Shown: piece after piece, positions 1-12,590 of the stretch
Numbering within the stretch: the first letter of the stretch is position 1
Layout of the letters: each line of letters begins with the position of its first letter
Source: Paenacidovorax monticola
Lineage (GTDB): Bacteria > Pseudomonadota > Gammaproteobacteria > Burkholderiales > Burkholderiaceae_C
Length of the DNA stretch: 64,000 bases
Direction: 5' to 3'
NCBI RefSeq assembly: GCF_014489595.1
Contig: NZ_CP060790.1
Span: 1,736,001 to 1,800,000, forward strand
Program-made: the position numbers and the translations under genes
Notes under the pieces: generated by a model
Databases searched by the model: none
What the model saw: only the letters and a program-made list of their open reading frames with translations
Told to the model about the DNA's origin: nothing

Positions 1-49
1 CGCCCGGCTGGGCGGGGCGGTGCAGAAAGGTGAGGGGCAGGTCCAGCAT
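1..49 (-). CDS. 5' end of a probable alpha/beta hydrolase (carboxylesterase type), cut by window edge
   Basis: On the complement an ATG at 49-47 opens a frame reading MLDLPLTFLHRPAQPG that runs off the window. A GGAG element lies about 10 bases upstream, and the frame starts 38 bases after the stop of the dioxygenase gene on the same strand, so the two may be co-transcribed. The opening residues resemble the start of phospholipase/carboxylesterase-type hydrolases, but only 16 residues are visible and no catalytic motif is in the window. The family is a guess. Confidence 0.35.
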   Translation of the reverse strand, partial: MLDLPLTFLHRPAQPG

Positions 50-87
50 GCGCGCGGCTCCGGAAATCTGTGGTGAAGCAGGCATTG

Positions 88-933
88 TCACGCGGCGGCG
101 GACGCCGGGGCGCCGAGCGCGAAGGCATCCATGGCCAGCATGCCGTACATCACCTCGCGGCTCAGGTATTCAGCCTCCCAGGCCTCGCCGGCCGCGCCCA
201 GCGCGAAGAAGATCGGCAGGAAATGATCCTCCGTCGGGTGCGCGCGCTGCGCGTGGGGCGCCTGGCTGCGGTAGTCCAGCAGCGCGCGCAGGTCGCCGCG
301 CTCCACGGCGGACTCGATCCAGCGGCTGAACTCCAGCACATAGGGCGCGGGCTCGTGCCCGCCGCCAAAGAACTCGCGCAGGTTGTGCGTCATGCTGCCC
401 GAGCCCAGCACGAGCACGCCCTGCGCGCGCAGCCCCCGCAGGGCGGCGCCCATGGCATACACCTCGGCCGGACCCGCGTCCACGGGCAGCGCGACCTGGA
501 CCACGGGCACGTTGGCCTGCGGAAACAGGTGCATCAGCGGCACCCAGGCGCCGTGGTCGAACGGGCGCGCGGCATCCCCCTGGGCGGCAATGCCGGCGGC
601 CTGCAGCAGGCCCAGCACCTCCTGCGCCAGGGCCGGCGCGCCGGGCGCGGGGTACTGCAGTTCATAGAGCGCGGGGGGGAAACCGCCGAAGTCGTGCCAG
701 GTGGCAGGCGCAGAGCCGGTCATGACCTGGGGCGTGCGCGCCATCCAATGCGGCGACATGACGACCACGCCACGCAGGCCCGGAAAGCGTGTACGCAGGC
801 CCTGCCCCCAGTGTGCCAGCGCGGGGCCAGTGGTGCCCGCCTCCACGGCGAACAGCGGTGCGCCGTGCGATACGAACAGGGCGGGAACGGGGGAAGAGGC
901 AACGGGGGCAGAGGAGACAGAGGCGGCAGACAT
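88..933 (-). CDS. ygiD: DODA-type class III extradiol ring-cleavage dioxygenase (YgiD-like)
   Basis: A 281-residue cytoplasmic protein of the LigB/4,5-DOPA-dioxygenase superfamily; E. coli YgiD is about 20 residues shorter. Family motifs appear in order: SHGAP near residue 25, MSPHW near 65, DHGAWVPL near 120, GSGSMTHNL near 160 and TEDHFLPI near 235; their His residues are the usual metal ligands and catalytic His. The family opens catechol-type rings, but the physiological substrate of bacterial members is mostly unknown, so 'DOPA' is a family label only. An ATG 17 codons further upstream exists; the start at 933 was preferred because an AAGGA-like site precedes it at normal distance and the extra residues do not resemble the family. 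Confidence 0.88.
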   Translation of the reverse strand: MSAASVSSAPVASSPVPALFVSHGAPLFAVEAGTTGPALAHWGQGLRTRFPGLRGVVVMSPHWMARTPQVMTGSAPATWHDFGGFPPALYELQYPAPGAPALAQEVLGLLQAAGIAAQGDAARPFDHGAWVPLMHLFPQANVPVVQVALPVDAGPAEVYAMGAALRGLRAQGVLVLGSGSMTHNLREFFGGGHEPAPYVLEFSRWIESAVERGDLRALLDYRSQAPHAQRAHPTEDHFLPIFFALGAAGEAWEAEYLSREVMYGMLAMDAFALGAPASAAA

Positions 934-1020
934 GGCAACAATCCTTGATGTCTTGAATGTAGGGGTTTGCGCCCCTGGAACCAAGCCGCGCGGGCAGCAC
1001 AGATCGTTGCGCGTGCCGTG

Positions 1021-1437
1021 CTAATCCAGCCCGCCTACCTTGCCGCGCAAGGCCTTGGTGGCGCTGCGCAGGCGCTTGCCCTCGCGGCGGCGCAGTTGCG
1101 ATCCCCAGGTGGGCTGCGTGGCGCGGCGCACACGCGGCGGCTGCGCCACGCTGTTCACCAGGGCATTGAGCCGCTCCAGCGCATCGGCGCGGTTGAGATC
1201 CTGGCTGCGGTGCTGCTGGGCCTTGATGATGAGCACGCCGTCCTGCGTGATGCGCCCGTCCCGCAGCGCCAGCAGCCGCTGCTGCACCTCCAGCGGCAGC
1301 GACGACGCCGTGATGTCGAAGCGCAGGTGCACCGCGCTCGACACCTTGTTCACGTTCTGACCGCCCGCGCCCTGCGCGCGCATGGCGGTGATCTCCACCT
1401 CGCGCTCGTCCACCTGCAGGAGCGTCCGGGAGCCCAT
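1021..1437 (-). CDS. arfB: ArfB-type alternative ribosome-rescue peptidyl-tRNA hydrolase
   Basis: A 138-residue protein with the release-factor GGQ motif near the N-terminus (GAGGQNVNK, about residues 22-30) and a basic, Arg/Lys-rich C-terminal tail (RRREGKRLRSATKALRGK). In ArfB the GGQ loop hydrolyses peptidyl-tRNA on stalled ribosomes while the tail sits in the empty mRNA channel, releasing ribosomes stuck on truncated mRNA. Length and both features fit ArfB rather than a full release factor. The gene starts 7 bases after the stop of the upstream hydrolase and is the last gene of an aroQ-hydrolase-arfB run on the minus strand. Confidence 0.93.
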   Translation of the reverse strand: MGSRTLLQVDEREVEITAMRAQGAGGQNVNKVSSAVHLRFDITASSLPLEVQQRLLALRDGRITQDGVLIIKAQQHRSQDLNRADALERLNALVNSVAQPPRVRRATQPTWGSQLRRREGKRLRSATKALRGKVGGLD

Positions 1438-1444
1438 CGCGGCC

Positions 1445-2308
1445 TCAGGCCAGGGCGCGACGCAACGCCGCGTGAAAGGCATCGGGCCGCTCGTACTGCA
1501 CCCAGTGCCCACAGTCCGGCACCAGCTCCAGCCCCTGGAACTGCGCGCCCGTGGCGCGGAAGGCCCCGTCCAGCTCGGTGATCCAGCGCTTGTAGAGCGA
1601 ATCCAGCGCTCCATAGATCGCATGCACCGGGCTGCGCACCTGCGGCAGAGAGCGCGCCAGGATGTCGGTGTGCGCGAGGCGCCGGCGCGGCAGGCGGTCG
1701 CGCGAGACGTTGTGGACATGCAGCGCCAGCGTTTCGTCGTCGATCAGCGCCGGGTCGGACAGCATCAGCGCCGCGAGGTTGTAGCGGTGCGCCTCGGCCT
1801 GCGCCTCTGGGCTGGCCAGATGGCGCCAGCCCTTGAGCGTGAATTGCCGCTCGGGCACCACGCCCATTGCGGGCGCGCCCACCAGCACCAGGCGCTGCGC
1901 GACCTCCGGGTGCGCGGCGGCCAGCAGCCCTGCCGTCATGCCGCCGAACGAAAAGCCCACGAGATCGCACGGCTCGCTGCCCAGCAGCGCGCGCAGTCCG
2001 GCGTGCAGAGGCTCCACCATGGCGTCGGCATCCGTGCCGCCCGGCGGTGGCGCCGAATCACCAAAGCCCGGCAGATCGGGCACCCAGAGCTGGCGCCCCT
2101 CGGCCACCAGGGTGTCGATGTTGCGGACCCAGTGCGTCCAGCTGCCGCTGCCGCCATGGAACAGCACCAGCGGCGCCACGCCGGGGCGGCGCTCCCCCCA
2201 GACATGCCAGACGATCTCGCCCGCCGATTCGCCCGCATCCGGGTCCACCGGCGTCGTGCGGCGCTGCGCAAGCGCCTGCAGGCGCCGCACGTCTTGGGGA
2301 ACGCTCAC
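1445..2308 (-). CDS. Alpha/beta-fold hydrolase, GTG start coupled to aroQ
   Basis: A 287-residue alpha/beta hydrolase of the MhpC-like group. It shows FHGGSGSWTHW (oxyanion region), the nucleophile elbow GFSFGG (Ser), an acid in IYGALD and the catalytic His in CGHWVQYE, so all three triad residues are present. The substrate cannot be told. The GTG start at 2308 overlaps the aroQ stop in a GTGA arrangement, which implies translational coupling; the frame stays open further upstream only as a shadow of aroQ. Members near ring-cleavage genes often cut C-C bonds of meta-cleavage products, but the nearest dioxygenase is over 500 bases beyond arfB, so no link is claimed. Confidence 0.85.
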   Translation of the reverse strand: MSVPQDVRRLQALAQRRTTPVDPDAGESAGEIVWHVWGERRPGVAPLVLFHGGSGSWTHWVRNIDTLVAEGRQLWVPDLPGFGDSAPPPGGTDADAMVEPLHAGLRALLGSEPCDLVGFSFGGMTAGLLAAAHPEVAQRLVLVGAPAMGVVPERQFTLKGWRHLASPEAQAEAHRYNLAALMLSDPALIDDETLALHVHNVSRDRLPRRRLAHTDILARSLPQVRSPVHAIYGALDSLYKRWITELDGAFRATGAQFQGLELVPDCGHWVQYERPDAFHAALRRALA

Positions 2309-2748
2309 CACTGGGCCAGCGCGTCGATGGCCAGGCCGTAGCCCGCCACGCCGAAGCCGCACATCACGGCGCGGGCCACGGGGGAAATGTAGGAATGGTG
2401 GCGGAAACTCTCGCGCGCATGCACGTTGCTGATGTGCAGCTCGATCAGCGGCACGCCCGTGCCTTTGATCGCGTCGAGCAGCGCCACGCTGGTGTGCGTG
2501 TAGGCGCCAGCGTTCAGCACCACGCCGGCCAGCTCGCCCGCGGCGTGCTGCCGGCCCGCCTCGTGGATCCAGTCCACGAGCTGCCCCTCGTGGTTGCTCT
2601 GGCGGAACTGCAGCGCGAACCCGTGGCGCGCACACGCCTGCTGGCACAGCAGGTCCACGTCGGCCAGCGTCTGGGCCCCGTAGACGGCGGGCTCGCGGGT
2701 GCCCAACAGGTTGAGGTTGGGGCCGTTGAGGACGAAAACAGTTTTCAC
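2305..2748 (-). CDS. aroQ: Type II 3-dehydroquinate dehydratase
   Basis: A 147-residue protein, the normal size for the type II enzyme that dehydrates 3-dehydroquinate to 3-dehydroshikimate in the shikimate pathway. Visible motifs are NGPNLNLLG at the N-terminus, the flexible loop with catalytic Tyr (REPAVYG), NAGAYTHTS and the ELHISN segment with the catalytic His, followed by ARESFRHHS. It starts a minus-strand run with the hydrolase and arfB and shares four bases with the hydrolase gene. The downstream enzyme of the pathway is not in the window. Confidence 0.96.
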   Translation of the reverse strand: MKTVFVLNGPNLNLLGTREPAVYGAQTLADVDLLCQQACARHGFALQFRQSNHEGQLVDWIHEAGRQHAAGELAGVVLNAGAYTHTSVALLDAIKGTGVPLIELHISNVHARESFRHHSYISPVARAVMCGFGVAGYGLAIDALAQW

Positions 2749-2888
2749 AGCGGGGCACTCCGGGCTTCAGACTCCCGGATTATGCGGCGCCCCAGCGCCA
2801 AGCGGCCCCGAAGGGCCGTGTGGTGCAGGCCGTGCAGTGCACGGAGGGGCCGCCCGCAGACGGCTGCCAACGGGCTGGGAGCGCTCGC

Positions 2889-3233
2889 TCAGCGATCCCA
2901 GTGCCGCCAGCCATGGTGGTGGCGATGGTGGCGGTAGTAGCCATAGGGTGGCGGAGCCACCACCACGGGAGGAGCGTAGTAAACGGGCCGCGGCGGTGCG
3001 TAGTACACCGGCGGCGGGGGAGCGTAGTAGACCGGATTGGGTGCCACGTACACCGGGGCAGGCGCCACATAGGCCGGATAGCCATTGGTTACACCCACGG
3101 CCACGCCCGGGGCGCCAACCCCCACGGACCAGGTCACATCGCTGCGGGCATGGGCGGCTGTCACACCGCCCAGAGCTGCCAGAGCCACGCCGGCGGCTAC
3201 GGCCATGGCATACAGAGAACGGGTTTGAGTCAT
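2889..3233 (-). CDS. Secreted PXPV-repeat protein, Pro/Tyr/Val-rich
   Basis: A 114-residue protein. A signal peptide (MTQTRSLYAMAVAAGVALAA, cleaved near AHA) leads into a mature part with repeats of the PVYYAPP type (about four copies near residues 58-95) and a His/Arg-rich C-terminus (YYRHHRHHHGWRHWDR). This matches the PXPV-repeat family common in Burkholderiales, whose function is unknown; an envelope or extracellular structural role and metal binding by the His tail are guesses. The start at 3233 has a strong AGAGGAG site 7 bases upstream; the longer in-frame ATG adds residues ahead of the signal peptide and was rejected. Confidence 0.75.
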   Translation of the reverse strand: MTQTRSLYAMAVAAGVALAALGGVTAAHARSDVTWSVGVGAPGVAVGVTNGYPAYVAPAPVYVAPNPVYYAPPPPVYYAPPRPVYYAPPVVVAPPPYGYYRHHRHHHGWRHWDR

Positions 3234-3408
3234 GAAATTCTCCTCTGATAGTGAGGTGGGCATACCTGGCCTTCCGGCCTTGCCCACAGGCACCTAACGC
3301 GCCAGCACCCCAAAAGGATGGCATGAATTTGCTTTACGCTTGTTTCTGGAAGTACACACCCCCATCTGGCTGCGCAAAATTGCACGGAACCCCGCCTAAA
3401 ATGGCCGC

Positions 3409-5223
<1,815 letters not shown>

Positions 5224-5250
5224 GCCGTTTACCCCACAGAGGCCGGCCCG

Positions 5251-5283
5251 AGCCAGCGCCCGCAGAGGGGCGCTGGCTTTTTT
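5251..5283 (+). terminator. Rho-independent terminator of glnS
   Basis: A perfect 10-bp stem (AGCCAGCGCC, 5251-5260, with GGCGCTGGCT, 5269-5278) closes an 8-base loop and runs straight into a tract of T to 5283. It begins 28 bases after the glnS stop, an ideal position for intrinsic termination. Confidence 0.93.
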
Positions 5284-5547
5284 CATTGCGGGGGCTCACC
5301 GGGGAGGTGGCCACCAGCCATGGCGTGAACGGCATTCGCGTGGAAAACGGCCTGCCGATGCCGGGAGTGCCCTTCGCTCCAACGCGGACTCTCAGGGGGC
5401 CTGGCCCGCGCAGCCCCCGCCATCTATGATCCGCCTTGCGACCCAAGCCGCTGGCGGTTCACCCATCTCCGGCGCAAAGCACTGCGAGTCGCTCTGGTTG
5501 CGGTGGCACGCAGTGACACTCATTGCAACTTGCACAAGGAGATAGCG
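5284..5547. other. Intergenic stretch between glnS terminator and the DUF4242 gene
   Basis: No frame here has both a plausible start signal and family-like sequence. The last 15 bases hold the AAGGAG ribosome-binding site of the next gene (around 5535). No convincing -10/-35 pair was found. I see nothing else that can be supported. Confidence 0.5.
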
Positions 5548-5820
5548 ATGCCCAAGTACGTCATCGAGCGTGAGATTCCAGGTGCAGGAAAGCTGACCGC
5601 GGCCGAACTGCAGGGCATATCGGCAAAGTCCTGCAGTGTGCTGCGCGAACTGGGCCCGTCGATTCAATGGGTCGAGAGCTATGTGACCGATGACAAGGTC
5701 TACTGCGTGTACATCGCCCCGAATGAGGCACTGGTCCAAGAACATGCGGCCAAAGGCGGCTTTCCGGCGAACAAAGTGTCTGAGGTCAAGACGGTGATAG
5801 ACCCGACAACGGCCGAGTGA
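5548..5820 (+). CDS. Small DUF4242-family protein
   Basis: A 90-residue soluble protein starting MPKYVIEREIPGAGKLT. The pattern (a beta-strand, a GAG turn, a helix with SCSVLRELG, then VYCVYIAPNEALVQEHA and GGFPANKV) matches the DUF4242 family, small ferredoxin-like-fold proteins whose Streptomyces member SCO4226 binds nickel. Function in this organism is unknown. The start at 5548 was chosen over an ATG 15 codons upstream because an AAGGAG site lies 6 bases before it and the family begins at this Met. It converges with the cupin gene that follows on the other strand. Confidence 0.75.
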   Translation: MPKYVIEREIPGAGKLTAAELQGISAKSCSVLRELGPSIQWVESYVTDDKVYCVYIAPNEALVQEHAAKGGFPANKVSEVKTVIDPTTAE

Positions 5821-5865
5821 TTTCGCAGGCCGGCACTTTCACACCGAATGCTTTTTGGAAAACAC

Positions 5866-5909
5866 GCCAGCAGACCGCCGGATGCCTGCTGGCGCCACGC
5901 CATGGCGTG
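5866..5909. terminator. Two hairpins between convergent genes, possible weak terminators
   Basis: GCCAGCAG (5866-5873) pairs with CTGCTGGC (5886-5893) over a 12-base loop, and immediately after it lies the perfect 14-bp palindrome CACGCCATGGCGTG (5896-5909). Neither is followed by a T run on either strand. Their place between the stops of two convergent genes makes a termination or mRNA-end role plausible but unproven. Confidence 0.4.
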
Positions 5910-5912
5910 CGT

Positions 5913-6374
5913 TTACTTGAGCGCCTTTTGCGGGTCGTCCGCCGGATTGACGTAGTTCAGGTCGAATGGCCCATCGCCATGGATCTGGATCACCGTCGGA
6001 ACCTTGAACATGGCAAAGTGATTGGTCTTGGCGGGAATCGAACCAAAACTGCCGGATTTTTGGGCCTTCAGCGCCTTCGGGTCCCAAGTGTCACCCATGC
6101 CGATCATCACCGCGCCAGAGATGACGGTCACGTTTTCCGCCTGGCTGTGCCAATGCGGAAGCACACGGTAGCCGGCCGGTGCGGACAGGCGCACCACGTA
6201 AGGGCCGGGCTTGCTGGGGTCTCCCTGAAGTACCGCGAATTTGGCTCCCTTGGCCAGCACCGGTGGCGGAGCACCCCACTCGATACCTTCGCCACCGTGC
6301 ACGGCCCACGCTGCCACCGGTAGCACAGCCAGCACCACGAGGCTGACCGGGCGGGCAAATGAGATATGTGACAT
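5913..6374 (-). CDS. Secreted cupin-domain protein
   Basis: A 153-residue protein with a signal peptide (hydrophobic VSLVVLAVLPVAAWA ending before VHGGEG) and one cupin barrel. Cupin motif 1 is clear in HWHSQAENVTVISG (two His and one Glu as metal ligands); motif 2 is weaker, in IPAKTNHFAMFKV. This organisation is seen in small periplasmic cupins of unknown activity. The start at 6374 has AAGGAG 7 bases upstream, and the longer in-frame ATG gives a charged leader that would block the signal peptide. It is divergent from katG across about 400 bases. No substrate can be assigned. Confidence 0.8.
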   Translation of the reverse strand: MSHISFARPVSLVVLAVLPVAAWAVHGGEGIEWGAPPPVLAKGAKFAVLQGDPSKPGPYVVRLSAPAGYRVLPHWHSQAENVTVISGAVMIGMGDTWDPKALKAQKSGSFGSIPAKTNHFAMFKVPTVIQIHGDGPFDLNYVNPADDPQKALK

Positions 6375-8981
<2,607 letters not shown>

Positions 8982-9024
8982 GCGAGAGCGCACGGTATGG
9001 AGCGGGCCGGTCCGCCCCGTGCAC

Positions 9025-9674
9025 TCACTCCGGAGGCAAGGCCTGCAGGATTTCGTCGACGTACGGATCCCGCAGGCCTTCCTGCTGCAGGGCCCGCGCC
9101 AGCGCGCGCACATAGTCCACGTTGGGACCGAACGCCCCCGGGCCACGGCCGCGAGCCGCGCCACGGTGGCGGGCGATGCATCCGGCTCGTGCTGCGGGTG
9201 GCACGGGTCGGCCACGAAGGTGGCGGCCTGGAGTTGCCGGCCGCCGGGCAGCTCCACGGTGCACCAGAGCGGGCGGTAGGCCCCGCTCGTCATCTCGCGG
9301 GTCCAGAGCAGGCGCAGTTCGCTCTCCGCCTGCGAAGGCGGCAGCCGAAGTGCCACGCCCCGCACTTCGCCGCCCGGCTCCAGCGACAGCACGCGGCCCG
9401 GGTGCTCGGGGCTGCCGCGCCCCGCGATCGAGCGCAGGCAGAAGCTGCGGTGCCAGCCGCCGAGCGTGGCGACCCGGCGCTCTTCGAAGGCCAGCAGCGG
9501 ATTCCACATGAGGGAGCCGTAGCCGAACACCCAGACCGGCCCGGGCGGGCGGGCCGCCCAGGCTTGGGCAAACGACTGCGCGACCTGCGCGTCACTCCAG
9601 CCCAGATGCGGCGGCAGGGCCAGGCCTCGGCGGAAACTGCCGTCGCCCAGGCTCTGGCGGGTGAGAAAGGTCAT
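9025..9674 (-). CDS. ChaC-type gamma-glutamylcyclotransferase, apparent 1-base deletion at 9135-9139
   Basis: Repaired with one extra C in the C5 run at 9135-9139 this codes for 216 residues. The substrate-binding signature VWVFGYGSLMWNP is near residue 50 and the catalytic Glu region is in LLWTREM. The C-terminus continues as FGPNVDYVRALARAL once the frame is restored. ChaC proteins cleave glutathione (and related gamma-glutamyl compounds) to 5-oxoproline plus Cys-Gly in the cytoplasm. The start at 9674 fits the family length; an upstream ATG at 9734 is possible, and neither has a strong ribosome-binding site. It converges with katG and is divergent from the following hydrolase. Confidence 0.85.
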
Positions 9675-9778
9675 GGTGTCATACGGGCAGACCTGCCGCG
9701 CTGCATGGGGATATGGGGCATGTTGGAGCGCCATTCTAGGCAGCCTGGCGGACAATTCCCGCACACGCCCCAGCCTCC

Positions 9779-10634
9779 ATGAACACCCCCGCGAAAAGCC
9801 CTCCATCGAAAGCCAGGACCACTGGATCAGCCATGCGCAAGGACGCATCTTCGCCCGGCGCTGGAATCCGGCAGGCATGCCCTCCACACCCCCCAGCCCC
9901 ATCGTGCTGTTCCACGATTCGCTGGGCTGCGTGGAACTATGGCGCGACCTGCCCGCCGCGCTGTGCCTCGCCACGGGCCGCCCCGTGATCGCCTACGACC
10001 GGCTGGGCTTCGGCCGCTCGGATGCACGCCGCCTCCGCCCGCCGCTGGACTTCGTGGCGCAAGAGGCAGACGACTACTTTCCGGTGCTGCGCGAGCAGCT
10101 CGGGGTGGAGCGCTTCATCGCGCTGGGCCACAGCGTGGGTGGCGGCATGGCGATCCACTGCGCGGCCGAATGGGCCGACACCTGCGATGCGCTGGTCACC
10201 GTGGCCGCCCAGGTCTTCGCGGAGGAGCGCACGCTCGGCGGCATCCGCGTGGCCCGCGAACAGTTCCAGGACCCGCAGCAGATCGAACGCCTCGCCCGCT
10301 ACCACGGCAGCAAGGCCCCTGGGTGCTCGATGCCTGGATCGGCACCTGGCTGGACCCGGGCTTCGCACCATGGACGCTCACGGGCGTGCTGCCCCGCGTC
10401 GCCTGCCCGGTGCTGGCCGTGCATGGCGAGCTGGATGAGTACGGCTCCCAGCGCCACCCCCAGCTGATTGGCGAACTCGCCCAGGGCCCGGCACGCGTGG
10501 AAGTGCTGCCCGGCATGGCCCACGTACCCCACCGCGAGCAGCCCGAGCGCGTGACCGCGCTGATCGCCGGCTTTCTCGCCATGCTGCCGGCCAAGCAGCC
10601 CCCGTTTTCGGAACTCCGGGGCCGGATGCGGTAA
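9779..10634 (+). CDS. Alpha/beta hydrolase, two apparent 1-base deletions
   Basis: The main frame shows VLFHDSLGCVELW, AYDRLGFGRSDAR, the nucleophile elbow GHSVGGG and, after a break at 10316-10319, VLAVHGELDEYGS and the catalytic His in GMAHVPHRE, so the full triad is present once one C is added there. The N-terminus needs another C at 9799-9801: then the ATG at 9779 reads MNTPAKSPSIESQDHW straight into the conserved body. Without that repair no good start exists. The repaired length is about 285 residues. It belongs to the same broad family as lactonases and haloperoxidase-like esterases; the substrate is unknown. Confidence 0.75.
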
Positions 10635-10703
10635 CGTCGCGCCTTTACCTTCCGCCGGCAGCCCCGCCCGAGGGGCCGCCGGCCCTTGACCACACGCCTT
10701 GCC

Positions 10704-11021
10704 ATGAACTTCGCCAGCCGCCTCCAGCAACTCCCCTCCGTCGCCCACCTCGCCGCCCTGCAGGTGCTGGGTGCCGACGGCCAGGTGATCGCCACCCTGG
10801 AGAACAAGCCCGGCCAGGCCGGCTCGCTCGCCGTGTACCACGCGCTGGCCGCGCTGTACGGCGGCACCATCACGCCCGCAGCCGCCACACTGGGCCTGGA
10901 GTGGTACGCCGAACACACCGAAGACGCCCGCGCCCACCCCGGCAAGCACCCCAACATCGACCGCCTGCTGGCCTGGGCCCAGGGCAGCGAGCGCTTCGGC
11001 GTGCGCCTCGTCGCGGCCTGA
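10704..11021 (+). CDS. DUF2322 family protein
   Basis: A 105-residue soluble protein starting MNFASRLQQLPSVAHLAAL. The conserved stretch IATLENKPGQAGSLAVYHAL, then GLEWYAEHTEDARAHPGKHP, fits the DUF2322 family as I recall it, found in beta- and gammaproteobacteria and without known function. An ATG six codons upstream lies in the same frame but belongs to GC-rich leader. The gene sits 69 bases after the hydrolase with no clear terminator between, so co-transcription is possible. Confidence 0.65.
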   Translation: MNFASRLQQLPSVAHLAALQVLGADGQVIATLENKPGQAGSLAVYHALAALYGGTITPAAATLGLEWYAEHTEDARAHPGKHPNIDRLLAWAQGSERFGVRLVAA

Positions 11022-11145
11022 GCTTTTTTTGCCAGGGCGGTGTCGAAATCGCCGGGGCCCGTTCGTCGTGGAAAGGTGGACCGTGCATTGGCACGGTCCG
11101 CGACTTCCCCGACACTGTTTTTCGTCCGAACGAAAGGAGCCTCCC

Positions 11146-11598
11146 ATGGATACCACCACCGGCACCGTCAAGCTGCACCGTGTGCTGCGCGCCCCGCCCA
11201 GCCGCGTGTACCGATCCTTCCTGGACCCCGACGCCATGGCCAAGTGGCTGCCTCCCCACGGCTTCACGGGACGGGTGCTGCACATGGACGCCCGGGTGGG
11301 CGGCAGCTACCGCATGCAATTCACCAACTGGAGCAACGGCCAGATCCACGCCTTCGGCGGCGAGTACCTGGAACTGGTGCCCGATGCGCGCATCGTGCAC
11401 ACCGACCGCTTCGACGACCCCAACCTGCCCGGCGAGATGCGCGTGACCATCGCGTTCACCCCTGTGCTCGTGGGCACCGAGATCGCGGTGGTCCAGGAAG
11501 GCATACCCGCCGTGATTCCCACGGCGGCGTGCTATCTGGGCTGGCAGGAGTCGCTGCAGCTGCTGGCCCTGCTTGTGGAGCCTGAGATCACCGGCTGA
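11146..11598 (+). CDS. SRPBCC (AHSA1/CalC-like) family protein
   Basis: A 150-residue protein of the START/Bet v1-like helix-grip fold. It carries the family pattern: an N-terminal strand HRVLRAPPSRVYRSFLDPDAM, KWLPPHGFTGRV, GGSYRMQFTNWSNG, then the long C-terminal helix after GWQESLQLLALL. Such proteins bind hydrophobic ligands; the AHSA1-like set has no single reaction. An AAAGGAG site 7 bases before the ATG fixes the start. It is followed 19 bases later by the M23 peptidase gene. Confidence 0.85.
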   Translation: MDTTTGTVKLHRVLRAPPSRVYRSFLDPDAMAKWLPPHGFTGRVLHMDARVGGSYRMQFTNWSNGQIHAFGGEYLELVPDARIVHTDRFDDPNLPGEMRVTIAFTPVLVGTEIAVVQEGIPAVIPTAACYLGWQESLQLLALLVEPEITG

Positions 11599-11617
11599 GC
11601 CCTCTACACTCGGGGCC

Positions 11618-12499
11618 ATGCCTTTGTCGAGACGCCCCGTGCTCGGTGCCCTGCTGGCCTGCACCGCTTCCCTGGGCCTGCCCCCGCGCGCCGGGGCAGC
11701 CCCCGCTTCCCCTACCGCATCTGGTGTGTGGCCGCGCCCCCTGGCCGTGCCCGGCGGCGTGGCACGCCTGTCGCTCGGCCCTGCAGCGCAGGACCCTCAG
11801 GCGCATGTGCTGCACAACGGCGAGCGCATTCCATTGCTCGTGGTGGGTGACGCCATCGAGTGGACGGCGATCGTCGGCATCGCGCTTGCCGCGCCTGTGG
11901 GACCGGCGCACATCACGGTGGATCTGGCCGGCGGCGGTACGCGCCAGGTGGACTACACGGTAGCCGCCAAGAAATACCAGGAGCAGCGCCTCAAGGTCTC
12001 GCCGCGCACGGTGGACCTCTCCCCCGAAGACAACGCGCGCTACGAGCGCGAGCGCGCGCACCAGCAGCAGGTGATGGCCACGTTCACCACGCCCCCGCCG
12101 CGCATGGCCGATCTGCCGATGCGCGCGCCCGTGCCTGGGCGGCGCTCCAGTTCGTTCGGCCTGCGGCGCGTGTTCAACGGCCAGCCGCGCAACCCGCACA
12201 GCGGCATGGACATCGCCGCGCCCACGGGCACGCCCGTGGTGGCACCGCTGCCGGGCCGCGTGATCGACACGGGCGACTACTTCTTCAACGGCGGCACCGT
12301 ATGGCTGGACCATGGCGGCGGCCTGCTCACCCTGTACTGCCACCTGAGTGCCATCGACGTCAGGGTGGGCGACCTGCTGGCCACCGGCGAGCGCCTGGGC
12401 GCCGTGGGCGCCACGGGCCGCGTGACGGGGCCGCACCTGCATTGGGGCGTGATGCTCAACCGCACCATGGTGGACCCGGCGCTGTTCCTGGGCGCATGA
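11618..12499 (+). CDS. Exported M23-family (LytM) peptidase
   Basis: A 293-residue protein. The N-terminus SRRPVLGALLACTASLGL looks like a Tat-type signal peptide (twin Arg followed by a short hydrophobic segment), cleaved near AGA. A spacer domain comes first, and residues about 185-290 form the LytM domain with zinc motifs HSGMD (H-x3-D) and HLHWG (H-x-H). M23 enzymes are zinc endopeptidases that cut peptidoglycan cross-bridges, and both motifs are intact, so an active envelope hydrolase is likely. The start follows the SRPBCC stop by 19 bases; no strong ribosome-binding site is seen. Confidence 0.88.
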   Translation: MPLSRRPVLGALLACTASLGLPPRAGAAPASPTASGVWPRPLAVPGGVARLSLGPAAQDPQAHVLHNGERIPLLVVGDAIEWTAIVGIALAAPVGPAHITVDLAGGGTRQVDYTVAAKKYQEQRLKVSPRTVDLSPEDNARYERERAHQQQVMATFTTPPPRMADLPMRAPVPGRRSSSFGLRRVFNGQPRNPHSGMDIAAPTGTPVVAPLPGRVIDTGDYFFNGGTVWLDHGGGLLTLYCHLSAIDVRVGDLLATGERLGAVGATGRVTGPHLHWGVMLNRTMVDPALFLGA

Positions 12500-12590
12500 C
12501 CGGCCCGAGAATGCGCCCCTCTCCTACCCCACGGGCAGAGAGGGTGCGTTAAGGTTGGCCGATTCACCGCAACAAGAAACAGGAGTGTCC

